From an uncultured Alphaproteobacteria bacterium (lineage in GTDB: Bacteria > Pseudomonadota > Alphaproteobacteria > Rhizobiales > Rhizobiaceae), in assembly GCA_929200315.1 (NCBI GenBank), contig CAKMZB010000001.1, positions 289,451-333,463 on the forward strand: 44,013 nt of DNA, written 5' to 3'. Numbering within the stretch: the first letter of the stretch is position 1; each line of letters begins with the position of its first letter. Both the position numbers and the translations under genes were made by a program. The notes beneath the pieces were generated by a model that was not told the origin of the DNA, made no database searches, and saw nothing but the letters and a program-made list of their open reading frames with translations. Positions 27,098-35,901 of this stretch are shown in pieces.

Positions 27098-28498
27098 TTA
27101 GCTTTCACCCCCATCCGATGGTGAAACAAGTTCCACCACCATATCGGCCAGGGTCTCGATCGTGTTGGCTTTAAGGCCGGGTTTGGAGAGCTTTTGCCCG
27201 CCCGAGGAAAAGGTCGCATTGTCGAAGCCGAGCTTTGCCGCTTCCTTCAACCGTCCGGCGGCCTGCGAGACGGGGCGCAGATGGCCGGAGAGGCTGACTT
27301 CGCCGAAATAGACCCCGTTTTCTCGTAAGGGTTTGTTGGCGAGGGAGGAAACAAGCGCGGCGGCAACGGCAAGGTCTGCCGCGGGTTCTGAAATGCGGTA
27401 GCCACCTGCCACGTTGAGATAGACGTCATGCCCCCCAAGGCGCACGCCGCAATGGGCCTCTAACACGGCAAGGATCATAGCAAGACGGGAGGAATCCCAC
27501 CCCACCACCGCTCGGCGAGGCGTGCCAAGGGAGCTTGGGGCGACGAGCGCTTGGATCTCCACCAACACCGGGCGGCGACCCTCCATACCGGCAAAAACGG
27601 CCGCACCCGGCGCGGCACGGTTGCGTTCGCCCAGAAAGAGTTCCGACGGGTTTGCAACTTCCCGCAATCCCCGGTCACCCATCTCAAAGACGCCAATCTC
27701 GTCCGTCGGCCCAAAGCGGTTTTTCACCGCTCGCAGGATACGGAAGTGATGACCGCCTTCGCCCTCAAAATAGAGCACTCCGTCCACCATATGCTCGACA
27801 ACCCGCGGCCCGGCGATCTGGCCTTCCTTGGTGACGTGGCCAACAAGCACGACGGCTGCGCCTGATGCCTTGGCATATCGGATCATAGCCTGTGCTGATG
27901 TGCGCACCTGGCTCACCGTGCCCGGCGCGCTCTCGACCGTTTCGGACCAGAGGGTCTGGATGGAATCGATCACAACGAGGGCAGGGGCTTTGCCGGCCTC
28001 CAGCGTCGTGACGATGTTTTCTACATTGGTTTCGGCCACAAGCTGCACTGTTGTGCCATCTGCAGCCGACGTGCCGATGCCAAGCCGCTTGGCCCGCAAT
28101 CGCACTTGCGCGACGGCCTCTTCGCCCGAGACATAGACGACCGGATTGCCGTTGCGTGCAAGCGCAGCGCTGGCCTGCATCAACAGGGTCGACTTGCCGA
28201 TTCCCGGATCTCCGCCAAGCAGCAGCGCAGAACCCGGTACAAAACCGCCGCCGGTGACACGGTCGAGTTCGGAAACGTCAGCCTTGATGCGCGGCGCGTC
28301 CTCGCTCTCCCCGTCGAGCGGCTGCATCTCCACAATTCGTCCTTTGCGGGAGCGCGCAGCGGGACCGGCAGCGATGCCGGTGCCGTCGCTTTCCTCAACC
28401 AACGTGTTCCATTCCCCGCACGCATCGCACCGCCCCGACCAGCGCGTATGCGCTGCACCGCAATTCTGGCAGATATATTGGACTTTAGCGCGGGCCAT
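27098..28498 (-). CDS. radA: DNA repair protein RadA (Sms)
   Basis: RadA is a RecA-like branch-migration helicase in recombinational repair. The 466-residue protein has an N-terminal C4 zinc finger (CQNCG and CDACG, about residues 10-29), Walker A GGDPGIGKST near residue 93, the RadA-specific KNRFGPTDEIG motif and a C-terminal Lon-protease-like domain (LNVAGGYRISEPAADLAVAA) without a catalytic serine. Its ATG shares one base with the alr stop (TGATG), indicating coupling. The region up to cvpA (27097-26995) holds no gene. Confidence 0.96.
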   Translation of the reverse strand: MARAKVQYICQNCGAAHTRWSGRCDACGEWNTLVEESDGTGIAAGPAARSRKGRIVEMQPLDGESEDAPRIKADVSELDRVTGGGFVPGSALLLGGDPGIGKSTLLMQASAALARNGNPVVYVSGEEAVAQVRLRAKRLGIGTSAADGTTVQLVAETNVENIVTTLEAGKAPALVVIDSIQTLWSETVESAPGTVSQVRTSAQAMIRYAKASGAAVVLVGHVTKEGQIAGPRVVEHMVDGVLYFEGEGGHHFRILRAVKNRFGPTDEIGVFEMGDRGLREVANPSELFLGERNRAAPGAAVFAGMEGRRPVLVEIQALVAPSSLGTPRRAVVGWDSSRLAMILAVLEAHCGVRLGGHDVYLNVAGGYRISEPAADLAVAAALVSSLANKPLRENGVYFGEVSLSGHLRPVSQAAGRLKEAAKLGFDNATFSSGGQKLSKPGLKANTIETLADMVVELVSPSDGGES

Positions 28499-29754
28499 CA
28501 GACCCTCCTGTCATTCCCGCGCAGGCGGAAATCCATGTAGAGGCTCGGTGCAATAGCAAGATGGATTCCCGCACGCCCGGGCATGACACGGAGGGTGAAT
28601 TTACTTCCCACACAGCACCTCTCATTCTTGTTCCCCAACCCCGTCAGCATCTCATAGCCAATCGTCCCCGCTGCCCGCGCGACATCATCCACCGGGATCG
28701 TTGGGCCGAACAGCTCGATCCAGTCTCCCGCCTTTGTTCCAGGCACGTCTGTCACGTCGAATGCTGACAAATCCATCGATACCCGTCCCACACCCTGAAT
28801 GACTTGTCCGTTCAACGCAGCGCGGGCAGGCGGTGCAACCGCGCGCATGGGGACGCCTTGATTGGAGGCTGCCCGGTGGTAGCCGTCGGCATATCCCACG
28901 CTCACATGGGCAATGCGGCTGTCACGCGTGAGCACTTGCGATGCACCATAACCGACGCTGTCTCCGGCCTTTGCTTCGCGCACAGAGATGATCCGCGCTT
29001 CCAGCATCACCACCGATTGCATTGGATTGGGCACATCATTCACCGCCTCCGCGCCATAGAGCGCGACACCGGGCCTAGCGAGATCATAGGCGTAGGGCGC
29101 GCCTTGCAGGGATGCTGCAGAATTGGCCACCGAGCGCGGCACGCCGGGCAGCAGCACGCTCGCCTGTTCAAAAACTTCGCGTTGCGTGTCGGTCTTTGGG
29201 TGGCCGATATCATCGGCGCAGGCGAAATGGGTCATGAAGAGACAGACGTCGAGATGCGATGCAATTGCTTCGTCTTTGATGGTGAGTTCCAGCGAGGGCG
29301 GTGTGAAACCAAGTCGCGTCATGCCACTGTCGAGTTGCAGCGCGCAGGGTAGGGCTTTGCCCTCCTTCTTTGCCGCCTCCGCCCACCACCGTGCTTCCGG
29401 CACAGAACCAAGGATAGGCCAAAGATCGGCTTTGATGAGATGTGGCGCGGCCCCCTCAAACAGGCCGTTCAGCACATAGCAGGTGGCGTCCGGCGCGACC
29501 TTGCGGACGCGAAAGCCTTCCTCTGCCATCGCCACAAAGAACGTCCGGCACCCGGCCTTCCAGAGCGCAGGGACAACCTCTTCGATCCCGCAACCATAGG
29601 CGTTGGCCTTCACCACAGCCGCACAATCGGCGGCCGGGTTGTCGCTGCGGGCATGGTCGCGCAGCTTCTCCCAGTTCGCCGCTAACGCGCTAAGATCGAT
29701 GGTCACCCGCCCTCCGGCGAGGTCGGGATGCGCCCCGGATTCCGCCCCTTTCAC
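28498..29754 (-). CDS. alr: Alanine racemase with repeat-derived C-terminal tail
   Basis: Alr interconverts L- and D-alanine for peptidoglycan using pyridoxal phosphate. The 418-residue product contains the cofactor lysine in VVKANAYGCGIEEV, GYGASQVLTRDSRIAHVSVGY with the catalytic loop, and the C-terminal EMLTGLGNKNERCCVG where family members usually end. About 35 further residues (SKFTLRVMPGRAG... to GNDRRV) are encoded by a palindromic repeat at 28510-28587 that has extended the frame to the start of radA. The GTG start overlaps the dnaB stop (GTGA). The core is intact, so the enzyme should work; the tail is an insertion by-product that may or may not affect folding. Confidence 0.94.
   Translation of the reverse strand: MKGAESGAHPDLAGGRVTIDLSALAANWEKLRDHARSDNPAADCAAVVKANAYGCGIEEVVPALWKAGCRTFFVAMAEEGFRVRKVAPDATCYVLNGLFEGAAPHLIKADLWPILGSVPEARWWAEAAKKEGKALPCALQLDSGMTRLGFTPPSLELTIKDEAIASHLDVCLFMTHFACADDIGHPKTDTQREVFEQASVLLPGVPRSVANSAASLQGAPYAYDLARPGVALYGAEAVNDVPNPMQSVVMLEARIISVREAKAGDSVGYGASQVLTRDSRIAHVSVGYADGYHRAASNQGVPMRAVAPPARAALNGQVIQGVGRVSMDLSAFDVTDVPGTKAGDWIELFGPTIPVDDVARAAGTIGYEMLTGLGNKNERCCVGSKFTLRVMPGRAGIHLAIAPSLYMDFRLRGNDRRV
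28510..28587. repeat. Palindromic interspersed repeat inside alr 3' end
   Basis: Two 27-base arms, 28510-28536 and 28561-28587, are inverted copies with about five mismatches and enclose a 24-base loop. Both arms hold the GTCAT...CCCG...ATCCAT pattern of a widespread alphaproteobacterial intergenic palindrome whose translated form is often recognisable (here MDFRLRGNDRR). The element lies in the last part of the alr reading frame. As RNA it would form a long hairpin just upstream of the radA start. Confidence 0.8.
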
Positions 29755-31256
29755 TCAAACGCCTCCGGCAGGTGATCGTCGGTGATAAGGTCGCCAAAGC
29801 GGGTGTACTGCGCCTGGAAGCTCAGCTCCGCCATGCCGGTGGGGCCGTGGCGCTGCTTGGCGATGATGATCTCGGCCTTGCCACGGGAATTCTCGTAGCG
29901 TTGCAGATTTTTCTCGTAATCCTTGGCGTCATCATCATGGATCAGTCGTTCGGCGTAATATTCATCGCGATAAACGAAGAGCACCACGTCCGCGTCCTGC
30001 TCGATGGAGCCGGATTCGCGAAGATCTGAAAGCTGCGGGCGCTTGTCTTCGCGGCTTTCCACCTGACGGGAAAGCTGGGAGAGAGCGATAATGGGAACGT
30101 TTAGCTCTTTGGCCAACGCCTTCAGCCCGGTGGTGATTTCGGTTAGTTCCTGGACGCGGTTATCTGTGCGTTTGTTGCCGGTCATGAGCTGAATATAGTC
30201 GATCACCAGCACATCAAGCCCGCGCTGGCGCTTCAGCCGCCGGGCACGAGCGGCAAGCTGGGCGACGGAGATGCCGCCCGTTTCGTCAATGAAGAGAGGA
30301 ATGGCTGAGAGGATCTGGCTGCACCCGACAAGCTTTTCAAACTCGGCTTCGTTGATTTCACCGCGGCGGATTTTGGAGGAGGAGACTTCTGTCTGCTCTG
30401 AAATAATACGGGTCGCGAGCTGCTCTGATGCCATCTCCAGCGAGAAAAATCCGACCACACCGCCATTGGCTGCTTTGGTGGTGCCGTCAGCCAGAACCTG
30501 CGGCTCATAGGCGTTGGCTATGTTGAAGGCTATATTGGTGGCGAGTGAGGTTTTCCCCATCGCCGGACGACCAGCAAGGATAACGAGGTCGGAGTTCTGC
30601 AAACCTCCCATACGGTTGTCCAACACCTTAAGACCGGTCGAAATGCCGGACAGGTTGCCATCCCGCTCATAGGCGCTGGCAGCCATGGAGATGGCGTTTT
30701 TCACCGCTTCTGAAAATTCATCAAACCCGCCGCCATAAGAGCCGGTTTCGGCAAGCTCAAAAAGCCGCCGCTCGGCATCCTCAATCTGCACATTGGGGGC
30801 CATGTCTACCGGTGCATCATAAGCAATGTTGACCATATCCTCGCCGATGCCGATGAGGTTGCGGCGGGTGGCAAGATCATAGATCGAGCGGCCGTAATCC
30901 TCCGCATTGATAATGGTTGTGGCTTCCGCGGCGAGGCGCACGAGATATTGTGCGACGGTCATGTCACCGACCTTCTCCTCTTCAGGGAGGAAGGTCTTGA
31001 TGGTCACCGGATTGGCGCGCTTGCCGGCATTCATCATGTCAGCAATCACCTTCCACACCTGACGGTGCAGCGGTTCATGGAAATGTTCGCCTTCGAGGAA
31101 ATCGCTGACGCGGTAATAGGCGGCGTTGTTGACCAGAATCGCGCCAAGCAGCGCCTGTTCGGCCTCAATGTTGTGCGGCGCGGTGCGGTAAGGGCTTTGC
31201 CCGCCGGACTGTTCAGAGCCCGGGCCCGGAACGATATTTGATTGTGCGTCGGCCAT
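29751..31256 (-). CDS. dnaB: Replicative DNA helicase DnaB
   Basis: The hexameric helicase that unwinds DNA at the fork. The 501-residue protein has the N-terminal primase-interaction domain (PHNIEAEQALLGAILVNNAAY), a helical linker, and the RecA-like domain with Walker A AGRPAMGKTS near residue 229, Walker B LDVLVIDYIQLM and QLSRQVESREDKRPQLSDLR. No intein or insertion is visible. It follows rplI by 151 bases that include a strong hairpin, so it may have its own promoter in that gap. Its stop is coupled to the alr start. Confidence 0.97.
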   Translation of the reverse strand: MADAQSNIVPGPGSEQSGGQSPYRTAPHNIEAEQALLGAILVNNAAYYRVSDFLEGEHFHEPLHRQVWKVIADMMNAGKRANPVTIKTFLPEEEKVGDMTVAQYLVRLAAEATTIINAEDYGRSIYDLATRRNLIGIGEDMVNIAYDAPVDMAPNVQIEDAERRLFELAETGSYGGGFDEFSEAVKNAISMAASAYERDGNLSGISTGLKVLDNRMGGLQNSDLVILAGRPAMGKTSLATNIAFNIANAYEPQVLADGTTKAANGGVVGFFSLEMASEQLATRIISEQTEVSSSKIRRGEINEAEFEKLVGCSQILSAIPLFIDETGGISVAQLAARARRLKRQRGLDVLVIDYIQLMTGNKRTDNRVQELTEITTGLKALAKELNVPIIALSQLSRQVESREDKRPQLSDLRESGSIEQDADVVLFVYRDEYYAERLIHDDDAKDYEKNLQRYENSRGKAEIIIAKQRHGPTGMAELSFQAQYTRFGDLITDDHLPEAFE

Positions 31257-31361
31257 GAATCGCTTTTCCCTTCAGGCCTCCGGTTCTGCCCTGCGAGGGT
31301 TAGAAGGGAAAGACGAAAATCCGATAAGCGACTTCGTAATAACTGCGGGATTAGCGGGGAT

Positions 31362-31389
31362 AAGACCCGGCGGTGGCCCGCCGGGTCTT
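31362..31389 (-). terminator. Strong hairpin between rplI and dnaB
   Basis: A perfect 12-bp stem, AAGACCCGGCGG and CCGCCGGGTCTT, has the four-base loop TGGC. It lies 18 bases beyond the rplI stop. In the direction of rplI transcription no U-run follows; the T-rich side (GATTGTTGTGTTTT) is on the opposite strand. It may attenuate or stop the ribosomal operon, stabilise its 3' end, or partly insulate dnaB. Hairpin certain, function inferred. Confidence 0.6.
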
Positions 31390-31407
31390 GATTGTTGTGT
31401 TTTGACC

Positions 31408-32133
31408 TTAGGCCTTGGCTTCGTCTTCGTTTTGGGAAGCTTCAGCCTCGTCTCCACTCTCGGCAGCGCTCTCATCGGCGTTGTCCTGAGCGTTGAGGTC
31501 GCCATCGGCTGCGGCAGTTTCGATTTCATCGGCACTGACGACATTGCCGTCTTCGTCGATTTCCACGTCGTCAGGGTTTTCAAAAACGTCCTCGATGGAG
31601 AGTTCGCTTTCTTCTGTCGCTTCATCCTCACCGTCAAAGGCGTCGCGGCGGGTGAGGTCTTCACCGGCGGCCTGGCGCACGGCTTCGTCTTCAGAGCGGG
31701 CAACGTTCATGGTGATCGTTGCTTCAACTTCCGGATGGAGCTGAATCAGAACGTCGTGGAGGCCGATGACCTTGATCGGCGCACGCAGCTCAACCTGGCT
31801 GCGGCCAATGTTGAAGTCGTTCTGAGACAGCGTCTCAACGATGTCACGAGCGGCAACCGAGCCGTAGAGCTGTCCGGTCTCACCAGCGGAACGCACGGCG
31901 ATATAGGTGTTGCCGTTGAGTTTGTCGGCAACGCCCTGGGCGACGGTCTTACGCTCTTCGTTGCGGGCCTCAAGCTGAGTGCGCTCAGCTTCAAAGCGGG
32001 CGCGGTTGGTCTTGTTGGCGCGAAGGGCCTTGCCTTTGGGCAGAAGGTAGTTGCGGGCGTAACCGTCCTTGACGGTAACCTCATCGCCCATGCCGCCAAG
32101 TTTGGCGATGCGTTCAAGCAGAATAATGTCCAT
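31408..32133 (-). CDS. rplI: 50S ribosomal protein L9 with long acidic C-terminal tail
   Basis: L9 binds 23S rRNA at the base of the L1 stalk. Residues 1 to about 147 are a complete L9: [34 protein letters not shown], the long connecting helix, and the C-terminal domain [20 protein letters not shown]. Another roughly 95 residues follow, rich in Asp, Glu, Ala and Ser (for example [19 protein letters not shown] and later [16 protein letters not shown]), with no basic counterpart. Ordinary L9 is about 150 residues, and alphaproteobacterial forms are often somewhat longer, but this tail is notably long. The gene is last in rpsF-rpsR-DUF2232-rplI. Confidence 0.96.
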   Translation of the reverse strand: MDIILLERIAKLGGMGDEVTVKDGYARNYLLPKGKALRANKTNRARFEAERTQLEARNEERKTVAQGVADKLNGNTYIAVRSAGETGQLYGSVAARDIVETLSQNDFNIGRSQVELRAPIKVIGLHDVLIQLHPEVEATITMNVARSEDEAVRQAAGEDLTRRDAFDGEDEATEESELSIEDVFENPDDVEIDEDGNVVSADEIETAAADGDLNAQDNADESAAESGDEAEASQNEDEAKA

Positions 32134-32152
32134 TGGAATTTGTCCTTAAGGT

Positions 32153-33091
32153 TCAGATAGATGGTGTGGGTGGAGTGGCCCGCGAGCGCAGGCCGAGGAG
32201 GGTTTCTGCAACGCCTATGAGGGCGAGGAGAAGGAAAGCGAAGAAGTTGAACAGGATGATCAGTCCGTAAGTCACGGTCAGCAGACCAACCCCGCCGATG
32301 AAGTTGCGGGCAAAGGCGTGGACGGTTGCAAGACCAACCAGGGCAAAGCCCATGCCGAAAGCGCCTGCGATTGCGTTTGTCGTGGTCGCTATGGTGCTGT
32401 CGGTGGTCGCGCCGATGATCGTGGCAATGGCCATTACCGCAATTGCCCAGACGGGAAGGCCAACGGCAAAGGCCTTCACTTCCTTTGGCCGCAAAATCCA
32501 GCCGCGGGCGCGGCTGAAGCGCTCGGCGATCAGAAGGTTGATGGTGAATGTGATGAGCAGACCGGCGGTGAGAACGGGCGGAAACAGCCGCAAGACCCTG
32601 TCGGCAAAGTCTTCCGTGTTGCCGGCAACCGCCAATTCCGGGTTTTGTGTCTGGATCACCGCCATCAATTCGGTGAGTCCCTCGCGAAGATCATCTGTGT
32701 TGAGCATGAGCAACGAGCCCATGACCACGCCGATTGCAGTGCTGATGCCCACCATGCGCAGAAAAATACCGGAGGCGGGAAACCACTCACCCTCCTCGTT
32801 CACCAGGCCGGCCAGATGGCCGATCCAGATGGCGGGACCAGCGGTCACGATCACAAGGCTGAACGCCGCCAGGGGGCCGAGGAAGAAGGTGGTTGCGATT
32901 GCAGAGGTAAAACCTGCCACCAAACCAGCGCCGGTGCCAAAGCCGAGGGCGGCAACGAAAAGCGGAGTTGCAGCGAAAATCCCCAGGACCATGCCGAAAA
33001 AACCAGCAACCAGCGGCGCCATCGTCAGCGCGGCGGTGGCAAGGCCACAGAGTACGGCAATGAGCGCGGAGCGCTGGTCTAGGTTGAACAT
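32153..33091 (-). CDS. DUF2232 membrane protein of the ribosomal operon
   Basis: A 312-residue integral membrane protein with about eight hydrophobic segments, starting RSALIAVLCGLATAALTMAPLVAG-like and ending in FNFFAFLLLALIGVAETLLG. Such a DUF2232 protein is regularly found between rpsR and rplI in Alphaproteobacteria; its function is unknown. Relatives (YybS-like) are sometimes viewed as transporter or sporulation-linked membrane proteins. The start was set at ATG 33091 (MFNLDQRSAL); the upstream extension to 33166 lacks membrane or family character. The 130 bases between it and rpsR hold no further gene. Confidence 0.88.
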   Translation of the reverse strand: MFNLDQRSALIAVLCGLATAALTMAPLVAGFFGMVLGIFAATPLFVAALGFGTGAGLVAGFTSAIATTFFLGPLAAFSLVIVTAGPAIWIGHLAGLVNEEGEWFPASGIFLRMVGISTAIGVVMGSLLMLNTDDLREGLTELMAVIQTQNPELAVAGNTEDFADRVLRLFPPVLTAGLLITFTINLLIAERFSRARGWILRPKEVKAFAVGLPVWAIAVMAIATIIGATTDSTIATTTNAIAGAFGMGFALVGLATVHAFARNFIGGVGLLTVTYGLIILFNFFAFLLLALIGVAETLLGLRSRATPPTPSI

Positions 33092-33221
33092 GGGTCTCGC
33101 TGTCCTGAAGGCCCCAAACAGAACTTTGGAGCCGCAGTTAGGGGGGGCAGGGAAGTCCGCACCCACCAGCTTTATGGTTCAGAGCCTTCGGCGACAGCCG
33201 CATGGCTCCAACAAAGAAGTC

Positions 33222-33470
33222 TTACTTGATGACGTAAGGGATGAGCGCCAGGAAACGGGCGCGTTTGATCGCCTTGGCCAGCTCACGCTGTTTCTTCATG
33301 GAAACAGCGGTAATGCGGGAGGGAACGATCTTGCCGCGCTCGGAAATGTAGCGCTGCATCAGTTTCACATCCTTGTAGTCAATCTTGGGAGCACCTTCGC
33401 CTTCAAAGGGGCAGGTTTTGCGGCGGCGCTGAAAGGGCCGGCGTGCGGGCATCTGTTCGATGGCAACCAT
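33222..33470 (-). CDS. rpsR: 30S ribosomal protein S18
   Basis: S18 pairs with S6 on the platform of the small subunit. The 82-residue protein has [15 protein letters not shown] at the start, the core [19 protein letters not shown] and the end [30 protein letters not shown]. The cysteine in KTCPF is typical of the zinc-ligand-bearing (C+) region remnant. It is 113 bases downstream of rpsF; that spacer folds into three successive hairpins. Confidence 0.97.
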   Translation of the reverse strand: MVAIEQMPARRPFQRRRKTCPFEGEGAPKIDYKDVKLMQRYISERGKIVPSRITAVSMKKQRELAKAIKRARFLALIPYVIK

Positions 33471-33501
33471 GGAATTAGTCCTTGTCGTTTGTCTCTGATC
33501 A

Positions 33502-33567
33502 GGCGGCGAAGAGCCGCCCGGCGCTTATGCGCCGCGCCCGCGCAGCGTCGGGCAAAGCCCGGCTGCG
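33502..33567 (-). other. Three tandem hairpins between rpsF and rpsR
   Basis: The transcribed spacer contains GGCGGC/GCCGCC (33502-33518, loop of five), CGGCGC/GCGCCG (33519-33534, loop TTAT) and a longer stem at 33541-33567 with CGGGC/GCCCG inside CGCAG/CTGCG. Successive GC-rich stems between two co-transcribed ribosomal protein genes could tune the S6 to S18 ratio or serve as a processing site. The structures are read directly; the role is inferred. Confidence 0.5.
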
Positions 33568-33583
33568 TGAGCGCTATGAATTT

Positions 33584-33985
33584 CTAATCACGGGGGCGAC
33601 GCGGCGGACGGTCACCGCCACGGTCACCACCACCGCCACGCGGGCCACGGCGTTCGTCCCGGTCGGACTTGCGTAGCATCGCGGAGGGGCCGTCTTCGTG
33701 CTCTTCAACTTTGACGGTCATGTAGCGCAGCACGTCTTCATGGATGCGCATCTGGCGCTCCATTTCAGAGATCGCGGCGGAGGGTGCCTCAATGTTCATG
33801 AGCGCGTAGTGCGCCTTGCGGTTTTTTTTCACGCGGTAGGGCAGGGTTTTGAGACCCCAGTTTTCGATCTTACCGACTGTGCCGCCTTCGCCTTCAAGAA
33901 CGTTCTTGAAGTGGTCGACGAGGGTGTCGACTTGCTGCGAAGACACGTCCTGGCGTGCCATAAAGATGTGTTCGTAGAGGGCCAT
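33584..33985 (-). CDS. rpsF: 30S ribosomal protein S6
   Basis: S6 binds 16S rRNA together with S18. The 133-residue protein opens [20 protein letters not shown], has [20 protein letters not shown] and [20 protein letters not shown], and ends in a basic-glycine tail ([19 protein letters not shown]), common in alphaproteobacterial S6. The ATG at 33985 has GGAAAGG about eight bases upstream (AGGAAAGGTGGCCC before the start). It heads the ribosomal operon; a promoter candidate lies about 195 bases upstream inside a repeated sequence. Confidence 0.97.
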   Translation of the reverse strand: MALYEHIFMARQDVSSQQVDTLVDHFKNVLEGEGGTVGKIENWGLKTLPYRVKKNRKAHYALMNIEAPSAAISEMERQMRIHEDVLRYMTVKVEEHEDGPSAMLRKSDRDERRGPRGGGGDRGGDRPPRRPRD

Positions 33986-34094
33986 GGGCCACCTTTCCTG
34001 TTTGCTTCGAGCCTCCAGCGCTTAGCCTCACGACGCTTGTCTGGGGTGAACCCCGGAAAGGCGTGTGACGAGAAGGGTCGAGAGCGGAGACACG

Positions 34095-34217
34095 GGAGGA
34101 CGAAAAGCCATGCTTTCCTGCATCAAAGATGCCCATCCGTTCAGCCACCAGCCGGAAGCCCGACCTTCGTATGGGCGCGATATAGCGGGAATGGCGGGGG
34201 ATGCAAGGGGGTGGTGG
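34095..34217 (-). repeat. rpsF promoter-leader repeat, copy 1
   Basis: This 123-bp stretch matches 35993-36115 in the same orientation without net gaps and with about a dozen mismatches (around 90% identity). The core at about 34112-34156 is identical in both copies. Read on the minus strand it has a promoter-like TTGCAT/TATATC pair, then a hairpin GCATCTTTGATGC. This copy is in the natural position upstream of rpsF. Confidence 0.85.
34179..34206 (-). promoter_or_regulatory. Probable rpsF operon promoter
   Basis: On the minus strand TTGCAT (34201-34206) is followed after 16 bases by TATATC (34179-34184), a fair sigma-70 type promoter. It would give a leader of about 185 bases before the rpsF ATG. 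The same -35 is preserved in copy 2 of the repeat, where the -10 has changed to TAAATC (36077-36082). Confidence 0.55.
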
Positions 34218-34431
34218 CGACTGAGTTGTTCGAGCCAGACCCGCTAGTGGGCAGGCTTGTCTAGCATGCCGGTAAAATACACCCGCAGACTCAAAACGAC
34301 CGCTGCGGCGGAAACAATGATTATCAAAGCCTTCTATACTCGCTCCATGCCAACGCGGTCATCCAAGGGGCAGACCTTGCTAAGGATCGTGTGCTAGGCT
34401 CATTCTAAATGGGGCAGGGGTAGAGATCCTA

Positions 34432-35901
34432 TTGTTTGAAACTGTCTCCATCCCGCTGTGGCTGGTCGCACTTGCTGGTATTCTGGCGCTCATCGGATTG
34501 TTGGATCGCATCGTCGGCCCGGGGCTACGCTGGTTCTTCCGGCGCAAGGCCAATGCCGCCATCGACGAGTTGAACACTCGCCTCCAGCTGTCAATCCAGC
34601 CGTTTAAGACAACGCGCCGCAAGTCGCTGATCGATGGTCTGTTATTCGACCCGCAGGTTGTGAAGGCGGCCGAGATACAGGCGCGCGAGGAAGACGTGCC
34701 GCGCGAAGTGGCGATGGCCAGGGCGAAGCGCTACGCCCAGGAAATCGTGCCCGCCTTCAACGCCTACGCTTACTTTAGCATCGGCACGCGGCTGTCTCGC
34801 TGGATATCTCGCCTGCTCTATCGTGTTCGGCTAGGATATGCTGACGACAAGGCACTTTCCGCCATCGAGGAAGACGCGACGGTGGTTTTCGTGATGAACC
34901 ACCGATCCAACATGGATTATGTGCTTGTCACCTATCTCGCCTCCGCTTCTGCAACGCTTTCCTATGCAGTGGGGGAGTGGGCGCGGGTGTGGCTTCTCCA
35001 AAGCATCATCCGGGCCATGGGCGCCTATTTCATCCGCCGCGATTCCGGGAACCTGCTCTACCGCCGGGTGCTATCGCGCTATGTGGCGATGGCCACACGT
35101 TCCGGGGTGACGCAGGCAATGTTTCCCGAAGGCGGCCTGTCTCGGGACGGACTGCTGCGCGAGCCGAAATTCGGCCTGCTCTCCTATATGATCGGAGAGT
35201 TTAACCCGGCTGAGGACCGCGATGTGGTTTTCGTTCCGGTGGGGTTAAACTACGACCGGGTGATCGAAGATAGAGTGCTGACTGGAGCGGTGCGAAGCTC
35301 GCTGGAAGTGTCAACACATGGCGCTGATAGGCCGGGCGGACCTGGAGACGAGGCGGATTTCCGCTTGAAGTCCGGCTCGGTCAGATCCTTCCTGTTTGAT
35401 TTGGTAAAGCGCTATTTCAAAGGCGAATTGTACCGCTACGGATATGCTTGCGCCAGTTTCGGACAACCTATCTCTCTGCGTGACTGGCTGACAAATGAAG
35501 GAGAAGAGGACCGCTCCACTATGGTTGAGTGTTTCGGAACCCATGTGATGAACCGCGTCGGGCAGGTGGTGCCGGTGCTGCCCGTTTCGCTGGTCGCAAC
35601 GGTTTTTACCTCTTACCTGGACCGGGACGAGGACGGGATCGCGCAAGACGGTTTGACGGAACTGGAGTTAAAGGCGCGGGCCTTCGCTCTGATGAAACGA
35701 TTGGAGGCAGGCGGCGCCCACATTCACATTCCTCGAATGGATCGAGACTACGCAATTTCGGCCGGTCTACGCATGCTCACCTTGCGCCATCTCGTGACAG
35801 AAAATTCCGGCCTGTTTCGCGTCGCAGAAGGTGAACACGCGCTCATCCACTTCTACGCCAATTCCATCGCACATCTTCTGCCTGGCACGCTGCAGAAATG
35901 A
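34432..35901 (+). CDS. PlsB/PlsC-type glycerolipid acyltransferase
   Basis: A 489-residue acyltransferase, probably acting on glycerol-3-phosphate or its acyl derivative at the inner membrane. The N terminus has a hydrophobic helix (LWLVALAGILALIGLLDRI). Block I is NHRSNMDYV (HX4D-type, near residue 160), and the PlsB-like block III is MFPEGGLSRDG near 227; block IV-like FVPVGLNYDRVIED follows. It is longer than PlsC and shorter than E. coli PlsB. The start is TTG at 34432, with GGGG and AGAG upstream. The gene is bracketed by two direct copies of the rpsF promoter-leader repeat, which suggests insertion or duplication at this site. The exact lipid substrate is uncertain. Confidence 0.88.
   Translation: MFETVSIPLWLVALAGILALIGLLDRIVGPGLRWFFRRKANAAIDELNTRLQLSIQPFKTTRRKSLIDGLLFDPQVVKAAEIQAREEDVPREVAMARAKRYAQEIVPAFNAYAYFSIGTRLSRWISRLLYRVRLGYADDKALSAIEEDATVVFVMNHRSNMDYVLVTYLASASATLSYAVGEWARVWLLQSIIRAMGAYFIRRDSGNLLYRRVLSRYVAMATRSGVTQAMFPEGGLSRDGLLREPKFGLLSYMIGEFNPAEDRDVVFVPVGLNYDRVIEDRVLTGAVRSSLEVSTHGADRPGGPGDEADFRLKSGSVRSFLFDLVKRYFKGELYRYGYACASFGQPISLRDWLTNEGEEDRSTMVECFGTHVMNRVGQVVPVLPVSLVATVFTSYLDRDEDGIAQDGLTELELKARAFALMKRLEAGGAHIHIPRMDRDYAISAGLRMLTLRHLVTENSGLFRVAEGEHALIHFYANSIAHLLPGTLQK

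Larger units (their letters stand above)
33986..34431. other. Intergenic region, rpsF leader and acyltransferase upstream
   Basis: 446 bases without a credible gene. The left part (33986-34178) is the rpsF mRNA leader, the middle holds the first copy of the 123-bp repeat with the rpsF promoter, and the right part (34218-34431) must carry the promoter of the rightward acyltransferase. The last part is more AT-rich; I see no convincing -35/-10 pair there. A short frame on the minus strand (34148-33894, starting MAERMGIFDAGKH) crosses the leader into rpsF and looks accidental. Confidence 0.6.

Noticed and set aside
32298-33587. 429-codon open frame antisense to DUF2232, rpsR and part of rpsF
   Set aside because: It spans three real genes and intergenic sequence and shows only Arg/Ala/Pro-rich shadow sequence.
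33894-34148. Possible small protein starting MAERMGIFDAGKH in the rpsF leader
   Set aside because: Both repeat copies allow this start, but the frames diverge completely after about 13 codons and differ in length, so nucleotide conservation explains the shared peptide better than coding.
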